The notes: generated by a model from the letters alone, not told the origin. A DNA stretch of 19,480 nucleotides from JAUSKF01 sp964355005 (GCA_964355005.1 CAYHBX010000012.1:1-19480), one strand, 5' to 3'; numbered from the stretch's first letter, positions 5,943 to 14,411 are shown. Translations and numbers: made by a program.

Positions 5943-6941
5943 ATGAAGATGCGGCACTGGTTTGCTGTGGCGTTTTCAGCGGCAATTGTTACTTTTGTTA
6001 TCCTTCACGCCCAGTCCAAAGTCTATCGCTCCAATCTTGAATTGCAACTCAAGTATGATGAGACCGTTCAGCAACAGGAGAATTTTAAAAATGATCTCGA
6101 CTCTCTCCGGTTGAAGAATCGGGAACTCCGCCGGGAAAATCAGGAAATGTCCGAAGCTTTCGGAAAAATTCTGACCAAAGTTATCGGGGAATTCCAAAAC
6201 CTCAACGAGGACGATCTGAAAATCCTGGAAGTGATCAAAGGCAGCGAAGATCTGGTGGCAAAACTTCAGCGGGAACTTGATGAATACAAATCCCGGATTC
6301 CCCGGCTTTACGCCCAGGCGGAATATCTGGCGGACATTGATGTAGTTGAAACGAAAACTAACCCCGCTAATCCGGGAACGAAAATTGAATCCCGGGCGAT
6401 CCTGTCCGGTTGCGTGATCCACTATGAAGGCGGCGCCTACATTCTGACTGCCGGACACCTCAAATCGGAAGGCCTGGAAATGAAATCCATTACCGCCCAC
6501 TTTAACTTCGGCGCGGAAACCCAGGAAATGGAATTGGTGGGATACAACCGGAAACACGATATCGCCCTGCTGAAATTCAAAGATCCCGCCTACGTATACA
6601 AACTCCGCCCCGCCAAGCTCGGCGATTCCGATGAGTTGGCTATCGGCGACGAAGTGTTCGCTTTCGGCTCTCCCCTGGCCATCCCTTATTGCATCACCAG
6701 CGGGATCATCAGTCAGAAATTGGCTGACCCTGACAGCGGCCGGGAGCAGTTGGTCCATACTGCCGTCCTTAACCCCGGAAATTCCGGTGGACCGCTGATC
6801 AACGCGGCCGGCGAAGTGGTCGGCATCAACGTGCACCTGAAGATCCTGCCGAAGGGAACGTTCATTCCCGTCCCCACCGCGACCTCTATCGCCAAAGTCA
6901 AAGAAATTCTCCCTCAGCTCGTCAAAGGAGAAATGAAATAA
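5943..6941 (+). CDS. Membrane-anchored trypsin-like serine protease (S1C/HtrA-like, no PDZ)
   Basis: This is probably an envelope protease of the HtrA/DegP type. The 332-residue product has an N-terminal hydrophobic anchor (residues 6-22) and a charged coiled-coil stretch at about 30-120. The trypsin-fold domain follows with a full triad: H172 in LTAGH, D206 in KHDIALLK and S281 in NPGNSGGPL. The strand VFAFGSPLAIPYCITSGIIS before the serine is typical of HtrA. The protein ends shortly after FIPVPTATSIAKVKEIL, where HtrA proteins normally continue into PDZ domains. Oligomerisation or substrate contact may instead use the coiled coil; this is inference. The ATG at 5943 was chosen because AGGAG (5929-5933) lies nine bases upstream; an in-frame start at 5763 would overlap rnhB and hide that site. 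A terminator follows. Confidence 0.9.
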   Translation: MKMRHWFAVAFSAAIVTFVILHAQSKVYRSNLELQLKYDETVQQQENFKNDLDSLRLKNRELRRENQEMSEAFGKILTKVIGEFQNLNEDDLKILEVIKGSEDLVAKLQRELDEYKSRIPRLYAQAEYLADIDVVETKTNPANPGTKIESRAILSGCVIHYEGGAYILTAGHLKSEGLEMKSITAHFNFGAETQEMELVGYNRKHDIALLKFKDPAYVYKLRPAKLGDSDELAIGDEVFAFGSPLAIPYCITSGIISQKLADPDSGREQLVHTAVLNPGNSGGPLINAAGEVVGINVHLKILPKGTFIPVPTATSIAKVKEILPQLVKGEMK

Positions 6942-6946
6942 AAACG

Positions 6947-6974
6947 CTCGCCCCACCCGGGGCGAGATTTTATT
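6947..6974 (+). terminator. Terminator of the serine protease gene
   Basis: The stem CTCGCCCC/GGGGCGAG (6947-6954 and 6959-6966) has a four-base loop and is followed by ATTTTATT. It starts six bases after the stop codon. An A-rich tract on the other side is weak. Confidence 0.85.
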
Positions 6975-7001
6975 GATAAATAGCTTTTCTCAAAGTAAAA
7001 T
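6973..7001 (+). promoter_or_regulatory. Leaderless promoter of dnaE
   Basis: TTGATA (6973-6978, 5/6), a 17-base spacer and TAAAAT (6996-7001, 5/6) are followed by only nine bases before the dnaE ATG. Transcription would start about two or three bases upstream of the start codon. It abuts the T-tract of the preceding terminator. Confidence 0.7.
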
Positions 7002-7010
7002 TAGTTCAAC

Positions 7011-10000
7011 ATGGCAGCCCCTACAAAATTCACCCACCTTCACACGCATTCCCATTATTCTCTCCTGGACGGCTTGGCTAAAATTGATCAACTGGTGAAT
7101 CAGGCGAAGGAGCTTGGCATGGATTCACTTGCTATCACCGATCACGGTAATCTTTACGGCGCGATTGAATTTTATAAAGCCGCGAAAGCCGCCGGCATCA
7201 AACCCATCCTGGGAGTTGAGGCGTACATCATGCCGGAAAATCAAAATTCTACCGACCGCTACTTTCACCTCATACTACTTTGCCAAAATGAAACCGGCTG
7301 GAAAAATCTTCTGAAACTTCTCACTCACGCAAACCTGGAGGGCTTCTATTATAAACCGCGCATCAACAAAGAATTTTTACGGGCGCACAGCGAAGGGCTG
7401 ATCGCCTTGTCCGCCTGCCTATCCGGCGAAGTCGCCAGAAATTTATTGAACGGCAAGCCGGCCGAAGCCGAGCGGGTTGCGTTGGATTATCAAAATATTT
7501 TCGGTCCGGGGAAATTTTTTATAGAGATCGGACATCATCCCGGCATCAAAGAAGTGGCGAAAATTCACAAAGACCTGCTGGCAGTTTCTAAAAAAACCGG
7601 CATCCCCCTGGTCGCCACTCACGACATTCATTATTTAAAAAAGGAAGACGCGCACTATCACGATATTTTACTCGCGGTGCAGACCGGCAATAAACTGGAC
7701 GATCCGGATCGCCTTTCGCTGAAAGATGATGATTTCTCCATGCGATCACCGGAAGAAATGGCGGAAGCATTCAAAGATACTCCAGAGGCCATCACCAATA
7801 CCCAAGTGATCGCTGATCAGTGCAATGTGGAATTGGAACTGAATAAGATCCACCTGCCCAAATTTGATGTTCCTGAGGGCGAAACAAACAATTCCTATAT
7901 GCGTAAGCTGGTTATGGAACGGCTTCCCGCGCGATATGCCAACCCCTCTCCGGAGGTCCAGAGTCGGATAGAATTTGAACTTAGCGTAGTGGAAAAAATG
8001 GGTTTCGCCGACTACTTCCTGATCGTTCAAGACTTCGTGAACTGGGCCAAAGACCGAGGTATTGTTGTCGGACCGGGCCGTGGTTCGGCTGCCGGCAGTA
8101 TCCTTTCCTATATATTGCGGATCACCGACATTGATCCGATCAAATACGACCTTTTGTTTGAACGCTTTTTGAACCCAGACCGTATCCAAATGCCCGATAT
8201 TGATATAGATATTACCGACCGCCGGCGCGACGAGGTTTTCGGCTACCTGACGGAAAAATACGGCGCCGACCGGGTCGCCCACATCATCACTTTCGGAACA
8301 ATGGCTGCCCGCGCCGCCGTGCGGGATGTCGGCCGCGCCATGGGCATCAGCTACGGATTTTGCGATCAGCTCGCCAAACTAATCCCCTTCAACCAGAACC
8401 TGGAGGAAGCGATGCAAAACGAGGATCTTAAAAAACTTTATGACACCCAGCCGGATGCCAAAAAAATAATTGATGCCGCCAAAAAAATGGAGGGAGTCGC
8501 CCGCCACGCCTCCGTTCACGCCTGCGGCACAGTGATCTCCGGCGCGCCGCTCACCGACTACCTGCCGCTCCAGCGCGCCCCGCAAGATGAAAATGTCATC
8601 GTCACCCAGTTTGAAATGCATAGCGTGGAAGACCTGGGACTTTTAAAAATGGATCTGCTGGGACTGAAAAACCTGACCATCATTGAAGACGCGGTGCGAC
8701 TGATCAACGAAGGACTGGAAAGCAAACTCGATATCACCAACCTGCCGGAAAACGACCCGTTGGCGTTCAAGCTGTTCCAAGCCGGCGATACCACGGGAGT
8801 ATTCCAGCTGGAATCTTCCGGAATGAAACGCTATCTCAAAGAATTAAAGCCAAGCGAAATTGAAGACATTATCGCCATGGTTTCCCTCTACCGTCCTGGT
8901 CCGATGGACCTTATTCCCAGCTACATCGCCCGCAAACATGGCTTGGAAAAAGTCACCTATCTGCATCCGAAACTGGAACCGATAATGAGAAAAACTTACG
9001 GCGTCGGTGTTTACCAGGAGCAGATGATGCGCATTGCCCGAGATCTGGCCGGCTTCACGCTGGCGGAAGCGGATGGCCTCCGGAAAGCTATCGGAAAAAA
9101 AATTAAGGCGCTGTTGGATAAACAGCAGGAAAAATTGATCAGCGGCATGATCAAGAACGGCATTGATAAAAGAACCGCCGAATCCATCTGGGAGCTCTTC
9201 CCGCCTTTCGCCCGCTATGGCTTCAACCGTTCGCACGCCGCCTGCTACGCCACCATTGCTTACCAGACTGCTTACCTGAAAGCGCATTACCCGGTGGAGT
9301 TTATGGCCAGCCTGCTCAACTCCGAATCCGGGGACGTAGATCGCATTGCCTTTTTGATGTCGGAATGTAAAAAAATGAAGATCAGCGTCCTCCCGCCCGA
9401 CATCAACAAAAGTTCCGCCCCCTTTACTCCCGATGGTCACGATATCCGATTCGGCCTTTCCGCTATCAAAAATGTCGGGGAAAATATCGTGCAGGCAATT
9501 ATTGAAGAACGCCAGCGCGGCGGTGAATTTTCCAAACTTTCCAACCTGATCTACCGCGTAATGCACAAAGACCTCAATAAAAAATCTTTGGAGAGTCTGG
9601 CAAAGGCCGGAGCTTTTGATTCGTTAAAAATTGAACGCAACGCGATCCTGGTAAATATGGACGAGATCCTGAAATTCGGCCAAACTATCCGAAAAAATAA
9701 AGAAAGCTCGCAAATAGGGCTGTTCGCTAATCCTTTCGCTAACGTCTCTATTAAATTCCAGCCGGCCACCCCCGCCACTTCACAAGAAAAATTAACTTGG
9801 GAACGCGAACTGCTCGGCCTTTTTGTATCCGACCATCCGCTCAACGCCTATCGCGACAAGATCGCCAAATCTAATGCCAAGCCGATCAAACAGGTGCAAG
9901 GAATGAGCAGTGGCATCGTGAATATCGCCGGTATGGTCTCCGGTCTGAAAAAGATCATCACTAAGAACGGCAAGCCCATGCTTTTCGCTAAAATTGAGGA

Positions 10001-10154
10001 TTTTGATAACACCGTGGAGCTGGTAGTCTTCAACGAAGTGATGATAAAATACGCCCCGCTCTGGGTAGAAAATAAAATCGTGCTGGTCTCCGGCAAAGTC
10101 TCCCCCCGCGATGGCGAATGCAAGATCATTTGCGACTGGGTGCAGGAACTTTAG
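7011..10154 (+). CDS. dnaE: DNA polymerase III alpha subunit
   Basis: This is the replicative polymerase of the C family, 1047 residues. The N-terminal PHP domain (1 to about 210) keeps metal-binding motifs HLHTHSHYSLLDG, ITDHGNLYG (41-49) and THDIHYL (203-209), so it may retain metal-dependent activity. The palm has GPGRGSAAGS (354-363), MPDIDID (394-400) and KMDLLGLKNLT (547-557), giving the three catalytic aspartates. The fingers include FARYGFNRSHAACYA. A C-terminal OB fold (VNIAGMVSGLKK to VELVVFNEVM) follows, and the tail is short compared with long DnaE1 proteins. The linker before the OB fold carries KPIKQVQG, which resembles the N-terminus of the deaminase encoded at 16455-17030. No Shine-Dalgarno site precedes the ATG, in agreement with the leaderless promoter. 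Confidence 0.97.
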   Translation: MAAPTKFTHLHTHSHYSLLDGLAKIDQLVNQAKELGMDSLAITDHGNLYGAIEFYKAAKAAGIKPILGVEAYIMPENQNSTDRYFHLILLCQNETGWKNLLKLLTHANLEGFYYKPRINKEFLRAHSEGLIALSACLSGEVARNLLNGKPAEAERVALDYQNIFGPGKFFIEIGHHPGIKEVAKIHKDLLAVSKKTGIPLVATHDIHYLKKEDAHYHDILLAVQTGNKLDDPDRLSLKDDDFSMRSPEEMAEAFKDTPEAITNTQVIADQCNVELELNKIHLPKFDVPEGETNNSYMRKLVMERLPARYANPSPEVQSRIEFELSVVEKMGFADYFLIVQDFVNWAKDRGIVVGPGRGSAAGSILSYILRITDIDPIKYDLLFERFLNPDRIQMPDIDIDITDRRRDEVFGYLTEKYGADRVAHIITFGTMAARAAVRDVGRAMGISYGFCDQLAKLIPFNQNLEEAMQNEDLKKLYDTQPDAKKIIDAAKKMEGVARHASVHACGTVISGAPLTDYLPLQRAPQDENVIVTQFEMHSVEDLGLLKMDLLGLKNLTIIEDAVRLINEGLESKLDITNLPENDPLAFKLFQAGDTTGVFQLESSGMKRYLKELKPSEIEDIIAMVSLYRPGPMDLIPSYIARKHGLEKVTYLHPKLEPIMRKTYGVGVYQEQMMRIARDLAGFTLAEADGLRKAIGKKIKALLDKQQEKLISGMIKNGIDKRTAESIWELFPPFARYGFNRSHAACYATIAYQTAYLKAHYPVEFMASLLNSESGDVDRIAFLMSECKKMKISVLPPDINKSSAPFTPDGHDIRFGLSAIKNVGENIVQAIIEERQRGGEFSKLSNLIYRVMHKDLNKKSLESLAKAGAFDSLKIERNAILVNMDEILKFGQTIRKNKESSQIGLFANPFANVSIKFQPATPATSQEKLTWERELLGLFVSDHPLNAYRDKIAKSNAKPIKQVQGMSSGIVNIAGMVSGLKKIITKNGKPMLFAKIEDFDNTVELVVFNEVMIKYAPLWVENKIVLVSGKVSPRDGECKIICDWVQEL

Positions 10155-10157
10155 ATA

Positions 10158-10195
10158 GTTAAGAAAGTTTTAAAGTTCATAAGGTTGTAAAGTTG
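10158..10195. repeat. Degenerate GTT-spaced repeat behind dnaE
   Basis: GTT occurs at 10158, 10167, 10175, 10184 and 10192, in an alternating spacing of nine and eight bases, within an AAAGTT-like context. It fills the gap between the dnaE stop and the convergent terminator. The period differs from the seven-base arrays elsewhere. Confidence 0.45.
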
Positions 10196-10210
10196 AGAGC
10201 GCAAGGCTGG

Positions 10211-10240
10211 AAATAAAAAACCCGCCTCAGTCGAGGCGGG
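10211..10240 (-). terminator. Terminator overlapping the stop codon of the small secreted-type gene
   Basis: The stem CCCGCCTC/GAGGCGGG (10221-10228 and 10233-10240) has a four-base loop. On the minus strand it is followed by six T, an A and three T (10211-10220). The TGA stop of the minus-strand gene (10227-10229) lies inside the stem and loop. On the plus strand, five T come six bases after the stem, so it may weakly serve dnaE too. Confidence 0.85.
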
Positions 10241-10571
10241 GACGATTTTTCAATTCGCTCTGCACGCTTTCTAGCTGCTCTTTAGCCCGCGTAATCCGAT
10301 TGTGCCACTTAAACCAAGTTAGCACGACTTCTAGCTCGGGGGTGTTTTCCAGATCCTGCCTAAACGTCAGAGCATCGCGCGTGGCGTTTGCGGTCATCTT
10401 GTGAAGCTCTTTGTCGCGTTCGGTTTTGTACTCCGAGTGCTTAAAATTGTAGGAGGCAATGTAGATGCAGTCAGTGGTGTCGTGGAGTAGGTCTGTGTAG
10501 GCACAGACTCCCATTGAGCACAGCGAAATTCCGATTGCCATTACTGATAGTACGATGTTGAAGTAGCGCAT
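10227..10571 (-). CDS. Small exported or membrane-anchored protein of unknown function
   Basis: I do not recognise this 114-residue protein. It has an N-terminal hydrophobic segment (IVLSVMAIGISLCSMGVCA, about residues 6-24) that could be a signal peptide or membrane anchor. A short part with cysteines at 18, 23 and 35 follows, and then a charged, probably helical remainder (EYKTERDKELHKM onward). The ATG at 10569-10571 has a strong AGGAGG site (10580-10585) eight bases upstream and a promoter with a perfect -35 box, so the gene looks real and well expressed. It stands alone between dnaE (convergent) and thrS (divergent). Its stop codon is inside its own terminator. Confidence 0.75.
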   Translation of the reverse strand: MRYFNIVLSVMAIGISLCSMGVCAYTDLLHDTTDCIYIASYNFKHSEYKTERDKELHKMTANATRDALTFRQDLENTPELEVVLTWFKWHNRITRAKEQLESVQSELKNRPRLD

Positions 10572-10603
10572 TTCTGGCTCCTCCTTTTTTGAGTTCTGCC
10601 AGT

Positions 10604-10632
10604 ATATTAAACTATATTTTGGTTTTTGTCAA
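10604..10632 (-). promoter_or_regulatory. Promoter of the small secreted-type gene
   Basis: On the minus strand a perfect TTGACA (10627-10632), 17 bases and TAATAT (10604-10609, 4/6) precede a leader of about 25-30 bases with AGGAGG. It is back to back with the thrS promoter; only six bases separate the two -35 boxes. Confidence 0.65.
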
Positions 10633-10638
10633 TCCGAA

Positions 10639-10667
10639 TGGACTTGAAGCGGTTTTGTGAGTAAAAT
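10639..10667 (+). promoter_or_regulatory. Leaderless promoter of thrS
   Basis: TGGACT (10639-10644, 4/6), 17 bases and TAAAAT (10662-10667, 5/6) are followed by seven bases and the ATG at 10675. An upstream in-frame GTG at 10657 would lie inside this promoter, so 10675 is preferred. Confidence 0.55.
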
Positions 10668-10674
10668 TGTATTT

Positions 10675-12393
10675 ATGGCTTCCGAAACTAATCTGGAAAA
10701 TATACGGCACTCGCTGGCCCATTTACTAGCGGCGGCGGTTTTAAAAAAGTATCCGAAAGCAAAACTCGGCATCGGCCCGGTAATTGAAAACGGGTTTTAT
10801 TATGATTTTCTGCTCGCCGATCCGCTGACACCGGAAGATCTGAAAGATTTTGAAAAAGAAATGCGGAAAATGATCGGCGGCAAGCTCCCCTTCTCCGGCG
10901 AAGAAGTAACCGCCGCGGCTGCCACCAAACGGATGAAAGGCCAGAAATTTAAACTGGAGCTGATAAAAGATTTTTCTAAAGAAGATCAGAAGCTGACTAT
11001 TTATAAAACCGGCGATATCTTTGAAGATTTATGCCGTGGCGGACACGTGGAAAATACCTCCGAAATTCCGGCCGATGGCTTTAAGCTCGATAAAATCGCC
11101 GGCGCTTATTGGAAAGGCAGTGAAAAAAATCCTCAACTCCAGCGTATCTACGGCCTGGCTTTCGGTAACAAACAGGAACTGGAAAACTTCCTGAAGATGC
11201 GAGAGGAGGCGCAAAAGCGCGACCATCGCAAACTCGGCAAAGAATTGGAACTTTTTGAAATCGTGGATGAAATCGGGCCGGGATTGCCGCTATTTTATCC
11301 GAAAGGCGCGATCCTCCGTCGGCTTGTAGAAAATTACATCACTGAGCTTCAGGAGAGCCGCGGCTATCAGCCGATCTGGATCCCTCACATCACCAAAGGA
11401 GAACTCTACAAAATCTCCGGCCATTTGGATAAATACGACGCAATGTATCCGCCGATGAAACTCAAAGATGAAGCGGACTACTACATCAAGCCGATGAATT
11501 GCCCGCACTTTATGATGCTCTATAAATCCCTGCCACACTCCTACAAAGAATTTCCGATCCGCTGGACGTCCACGACCACCAATTATCGCTACGAAAAATC
11601 CGGCGAGCTTTCCGGCTTAACCCGCGTGCGCTCGCTAACCCAGGACGACTGCCACGTATTCGCTCGGCCGGATCAGATCGAATCAGAAATAAATCTGATG
11701 CTAGACATGATCGAGGAAGTTTATAAAAAATTCGGCTTCAATGATTTTTGGGTTCGTATTTCCACCCGAGATCCCAAAAATAAAGAAAAATACATCGGTG
11801 ATGAAAAAGTCTGGCAGGAATCCGAAGAAGCTCTTACTCGCTTAATCCAAAAACGCGGCTGGAAGCACGAGATTGGCGTGGGCGAAGCGGCTTTCTACGG
11901 CCCGAAGCTGGATTTCATCTTCAAAGACGTGATTGGCCGCGATTGGCAACTTTCCACCATTCAATTGGATATGAATCTGCCACAACGCTTCAATCTTGAA
12001 TACACCGACTCCGACAGCTCCAAAAAAGCTCCGGTGGTCATTCACCGCGCTATTTTGGGTTCCACCGAACGCTTCCTGGGAATTTTAATAGAACACTTCG
12101 GCGGCGCCTTCCCGGCCTGGCTTGCTCCGGTGCAGGTAAAAATAATCCCGATCTCGGAAAAACATATTAGCTACGCCGAAAAAATTAAAAAAGATCTGGC
12201 CGGCTTCCGCACAGAGGTGGATGCCGACAATGAATCACTCGGCAAAAAGATCCGCAATGCCGAAAAAGAAAAGGTGCCATTCCTGGCGATAGTTGGAGAT
12301 AAAGAAATGGAAAGCAGACAAATAAGTCTGCGTGAGCATGGCGGCAAAGATCACGGCTCCGTCAGCATAGAACAACTGAAAGCAATGCTTTAA
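10675..12393 (+). CDS. thrS: Threonyl-tRNA synthetase lacking the TGS domain
   Basis: ThrRS charges tRNA-Thr. The 572-residue product starts directly with the editing domain (HSLAHLL, H12 and H16; DLCRGGHV, C120 and H124), so the roughly 60-residue N-terminal TGS domain of the usual enzyme is absent. The class II catalytic core has NYRYEKSGELSGLTRVR as motif 2, MNCPHF with C276, DDCHVF with H327, and VVIHRAILGSTERF as motif 3. C276, H327 and the motif-3 histidine form the zinc site that recognises threonine. A C-terminal anticodon-binding domain (APVQVKIIPIS onward) follows. The editing residues appear intact, so serine mischarging should still be corrected. The gene ends in a terminator shared with the convergent gene. 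Confidence 0.95.
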   Translation: MASETNLENIRHSLAHLLAAAVLKKYPKAKLGIGPVIENGFYYDFLLADPLTPEDLKDFEKEMRKMIGGKLPFSGEEVTAAAATKRMKGQKFKLELIKDFSKEDQKLTIYKTGDIFEDLCRGGHVENTSEIPADGFKLDKIAGAYWKGSEKNPQLQRIYGLAFGNKQELENFLKMREEAQKRDHRKLGKELELFEIVDEIGPGLPLFYPKGAILRRLVENYITELQESRGYQPIWIPHITKGELYKISGHLDKYDAMYPPMKLKDEADYYIKPMNCPHFMMLYKSLPHSYKEFPIRWTSTTTNYRYEKSGELSGLTRVRSLTQDDCHVFARPDQIESEINLMLDMIEEVYKKFGFNDFWVRISTRDPKNKEKYIGDEKVWQESEEALTRLIQKRGWKHEIGVGEAAFYGPKLDFIFKDVIGRDWQLSTIQLDMNLPQRFNLEYTDSDSSKKAPVVIHRAILGSTERFLGILIEHFGGAFPAWLAPVQVKIIPISEKHISYAEKIKKDLAGFRTEVDADNESLGKKIRNAEKEKVPFLAIVGDKEMESRQISLREHGGKDHGSVSIEQLKAML

Positions 12394-12422
12394 AAAAACC
12401 ACCCTCAAATGGGTGGTTTTTT
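12393..12422. terminator. Bidirectional terminator between thrS and the convergent gene
   Basis: The stem AAAAAACCACCC/GGGTGGTTTTTT (12393-12404 and 12411-12422) surrounds a six-base loop, with A and T runs on both sides. The thrS stop codon (12391-12393) touches the left arm. The TGA of the minus-strand gene (12405-12407) lies in the loop. Confidence 0.92.
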
Positions 12423-12848
12423 GTAAATTTGGGTCATCTGCCCGCCTTTGTGATGCAATACCACGCTGATCTCTTTGTAGGGCGGGTGGTCCGGCACAAT
12501 GATCTCTACCGCTTCCCCTTCATCCATCAAGAACCACTTACCCGCCACGTAAACCGCCCGCTGTAATTTTCCAGGAACTGCGTCTTCTTCAAAACCCCAG
12601 TCCTGCATCGCCACATCACGGCCAAAGATCTTTATGATCCTACAGGTGATCAATTTGTCGCTCTTCAAAGTCAGGATATCGGCATCCAAATAATATCCTT
12701 CCACGGCGCCAATCCAATAATGAGGGTGCCTGACCTTTGTTGGCCATATCCTCACGCTTTTACCGGTAAAACGCGCGGCAAGCTGATACGAGTTTAGCAA
12801 AACCCATTTTTTGGCAGGATTACCGATCGGCGAGATAATTTCTTGCAT
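12405..12848 (-). CDS. Hypothetical protein, 147 residues, downstream of gatB
   Basis: I do not recognise this protein. It has no signal peptide or membrane segment. It is rich in beta-prone and aromatic residues, with tryptophans at VRIWPTKVRHPHYWIGAVEGYYL, QDWGF and GKWFLM, suggesting a small beta-barrel-like soluble domain. The ATG at 12846-12848 follows a G-rich stretch but no clean Shine-Dalgarno site. It lies 45 bases behind gatB on the same strand, so cotranscription is likely. Its stop codon sits in the loop of the terminator shared with thrS. Intact frame, tight packing and terminator use support a real gene. Confidence 0.65.
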   Translation of the reverse strand: MQEIISPIGNPAKKWVLLNSYQLAARFTGKSVRIWPTKVRHPHYWIGAVEGYYLDADILTLKSDKLITCRIIKIFGRDVAMQDWGFEEDAVPGKLQRAVYVAGKWFLMDEGEAVEIIVPDHPPYKEISVVLHHKGGQMTQIYKKPPI

Positions 12849-12893
12849 CGGTTAGCCCCCAAAGGTTCTAAGTAAAATGTAAACCTAGCCAAC

Positions 12894-14411
12894 CTATTTG
12901 CCAAGAGTCGTTTCAAAAAGTTTCCGCAATACTTCCGGATTGCCGGCTCCTTTCAAAATACCCATCGCTCTGCCAACCAGGAACTGCACCGCCGCCATCT
13001 TGCCTTTCCGGTAATCCTCTATCGCTTTAGGATTCTCGGAAATTATCTTGTCCACGATCGGCTGAAGTGAGCCCTCGTCAGAAACTTGCGCCAGCCCTTC
13101 CTGTTTCATGATTGCCCGCGGATCAAGGCCGGTCTCGGCCATTTTTACCAAAATATCTTTCGCGGCGCGACTGGAAACCTCTTTGTTGGCCACTAACACC
13201 ACCAAATCGGCAAAATTTTCCGGATCAACCTTCAATTCATCCCAACCCCATCCCCGCTCACCCATCAGTCCGCGTAGATCACTGTTTAAATAATTAAAAG
13301 CCAGTGATGTTAATGTGGTCGCTCTCGCAACCGACGCGCCTGCGTCGCCGGCGCCAATCTCCTCCACCAGCTCTGAAGCTGTTTCTTCAAAAAATCTCGC
13401 CATTTCCCGGTCGATCACCAACGCTTCCGCCTGCTCCGGGGTCAAACCATACTCTTTGGCAAAGCGCTGCCTTTTCATGTGCGGCAATTCAGGAATATCC
13501 GTCTTGATCGCTTTCAGATCAAAACCGGAAAGGTCTAGCGGCGGCAGGTCGGGCTCCGGAAAATACCGGTAATCGTGGGCCTCTTCTTTGCTCCGTTGGG
13601 AAACCGTTTTTTTATTGGCATCATCCCAGCCCCGGGTTTCCTGCGATACTTTCTTACCGGCCGATAAAACCTCTTCCTGCCGTTTTATCTCATAATTGAT
13701 CGCGTCGTGAACTGCCTTAAAAGAATTTATGTTCTTCACTTCCACTTTCGTTCCCAAATTATCGTCTGCCGAAATACTGACATTAGCCTCCACGCGCATC
13801 TGACCCTTTTCCATATCCGCGTCAGAAACACCCAAATAACGCAGGATTAGCTGCAATTCTCTGGCGAATTCCACTGCCTGCTCCGCGTTCTTAATGTCCG
13901 GCTCGGTGACCAATTCCATCAGCGGAACGCTGGAGCGATTGAAATCAACATAGCTTGAATTATGAATTACGAATTTAGAATTATGCTTCTCCGCTTTTTC
14001 TTCGCGTAATTCGTCATTCGTTATTCGTAATTCGTGGCTTAGTCTCCCGGTGTCTTCTTCCAAATGAATGCGGCGTAGCCGAATGCCGTGCAGTATCCCG
14101 CCAAAAATCAGCGGCAGGTCATATTGGGAGATCTGGTAGGCCTTTGGCAGGTCGGGATAAAAATAATTTTTCCGGTCGAACTTGGAAAACTGCGGAATAT
14201 CGCCATTTAACGCCATTCCGACTTTAATCACCGACTCCACCGCTTTTTTGTTGATAACGGGCAAGGTACCCGGATGGCCGGTGCAAATCGGACAGACATT
14301 CACATTCGGATGTTTTTCCTCCGCATCGTTCAGACAATCACAAAACATCTTCGTCCGGGTTTTAAGCTCGGCATGGATCTCAAGGCCAATGGTCGGTTTA
14401 TACTTGGACAT
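12894..14411 (-). CDS. gatB: Asp-tRNA(Asn)/Glu-tRNA(Gln) amidotransferase subunit B with heptamer insertion
   Basis: GatB is the kinase/tRNA-binding subunit of GatCAB, which converts Glu-tRNA(Gln) or Asp-tRNA(Asn) to the amidated form. The 505-residue product has GLEIHAELKT (9-18), a C24/C26 and C40/C43 zinc site, HLEEDTGRL (116-124), VDFNRSSVPLMELVTEPD (155-172) and the C-terminal helical YqeY-like tail (AAVQFLVGRAMGILKG). Residues 127-152, between DTGRLSH and YVDFNRS, derive from two inverted heptamer arrays and form an extra loop of about 20-25 residues. The frame is preserved. A TATAAT box on the minus strand (14423-14428) lies 11 bases upstream of the ATG, and no Shine-Dalgarno site is seen. 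gatA and gatC are not in the window. Confidence 0.95.
   Translation of the reverse strand: MSKYKPTIGLEIHAELKTRTKMFCDCLNDAEEKHPNVNVCPICTGHPGTLPVINKKAVESVIKVGMALNGDIPQFSKFDRKNYFYPDLPKAYQISQYDLPLIFGGILHGIRLRRIHLEEDTGRLSHELRITNDELREEKAEKHNSKFVIHNSSYVDFNRSSVPLMELVTEPDIKNAEQAVEFARELQLILRYLGVSDADMEKGQMRVEANVSISADDNLGTKVEVKNINSFKAVHDAINYEIKRQEEVLSAGKKVSQETRGWDDANKKTVSQRSKEEAHDYRYFPEPDLPPLDLSGFDLKAIKTDIPELPHMKRQRFAKEYGLTPEQAEALVIDREMARFFEETASELVEEIGAGDAGASVARATTLTSLAFNYLNSDLRGLMGERGWGWDELKVDPENFADLVVLVANKEVSSRAAKDILVKMAETGLDPRAIMKQEGLAQVSDEGSLQPIVDKIISENPKAIEDYRKGKMAAVQFLVGRAMGILKGAGNPEVLRKLFETTLGK
13957..14033. repeat. Inverted pair of four-heptamer arrays inside gatB
   Basis: The first array (13957-13984) is GAATTAT, GAATTAC, GAATTTA, GAATTAT. 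The second (14006-14033) is GTAATTC, GTCATTC, GTTATTC, GTAATTC. Each has four exact 7-base units, in inverted orientation with a 21-base spacer. Both are read in the gatB frame as residues 127-152. Confidence 0.9.

Noticed and set aside
10657..10674. thrS start at GTG 10657
   Set aside because: The codon lies inside the spacer of the predicted promoter and has no ribosome-binding site. ATG 10675 starts right at the editing domain.
13957..14033. gatB as a pseudogene because of the repeat insertion
   Set aside because: The frame is open over 505 codons and all family motifs on both sides are intact.
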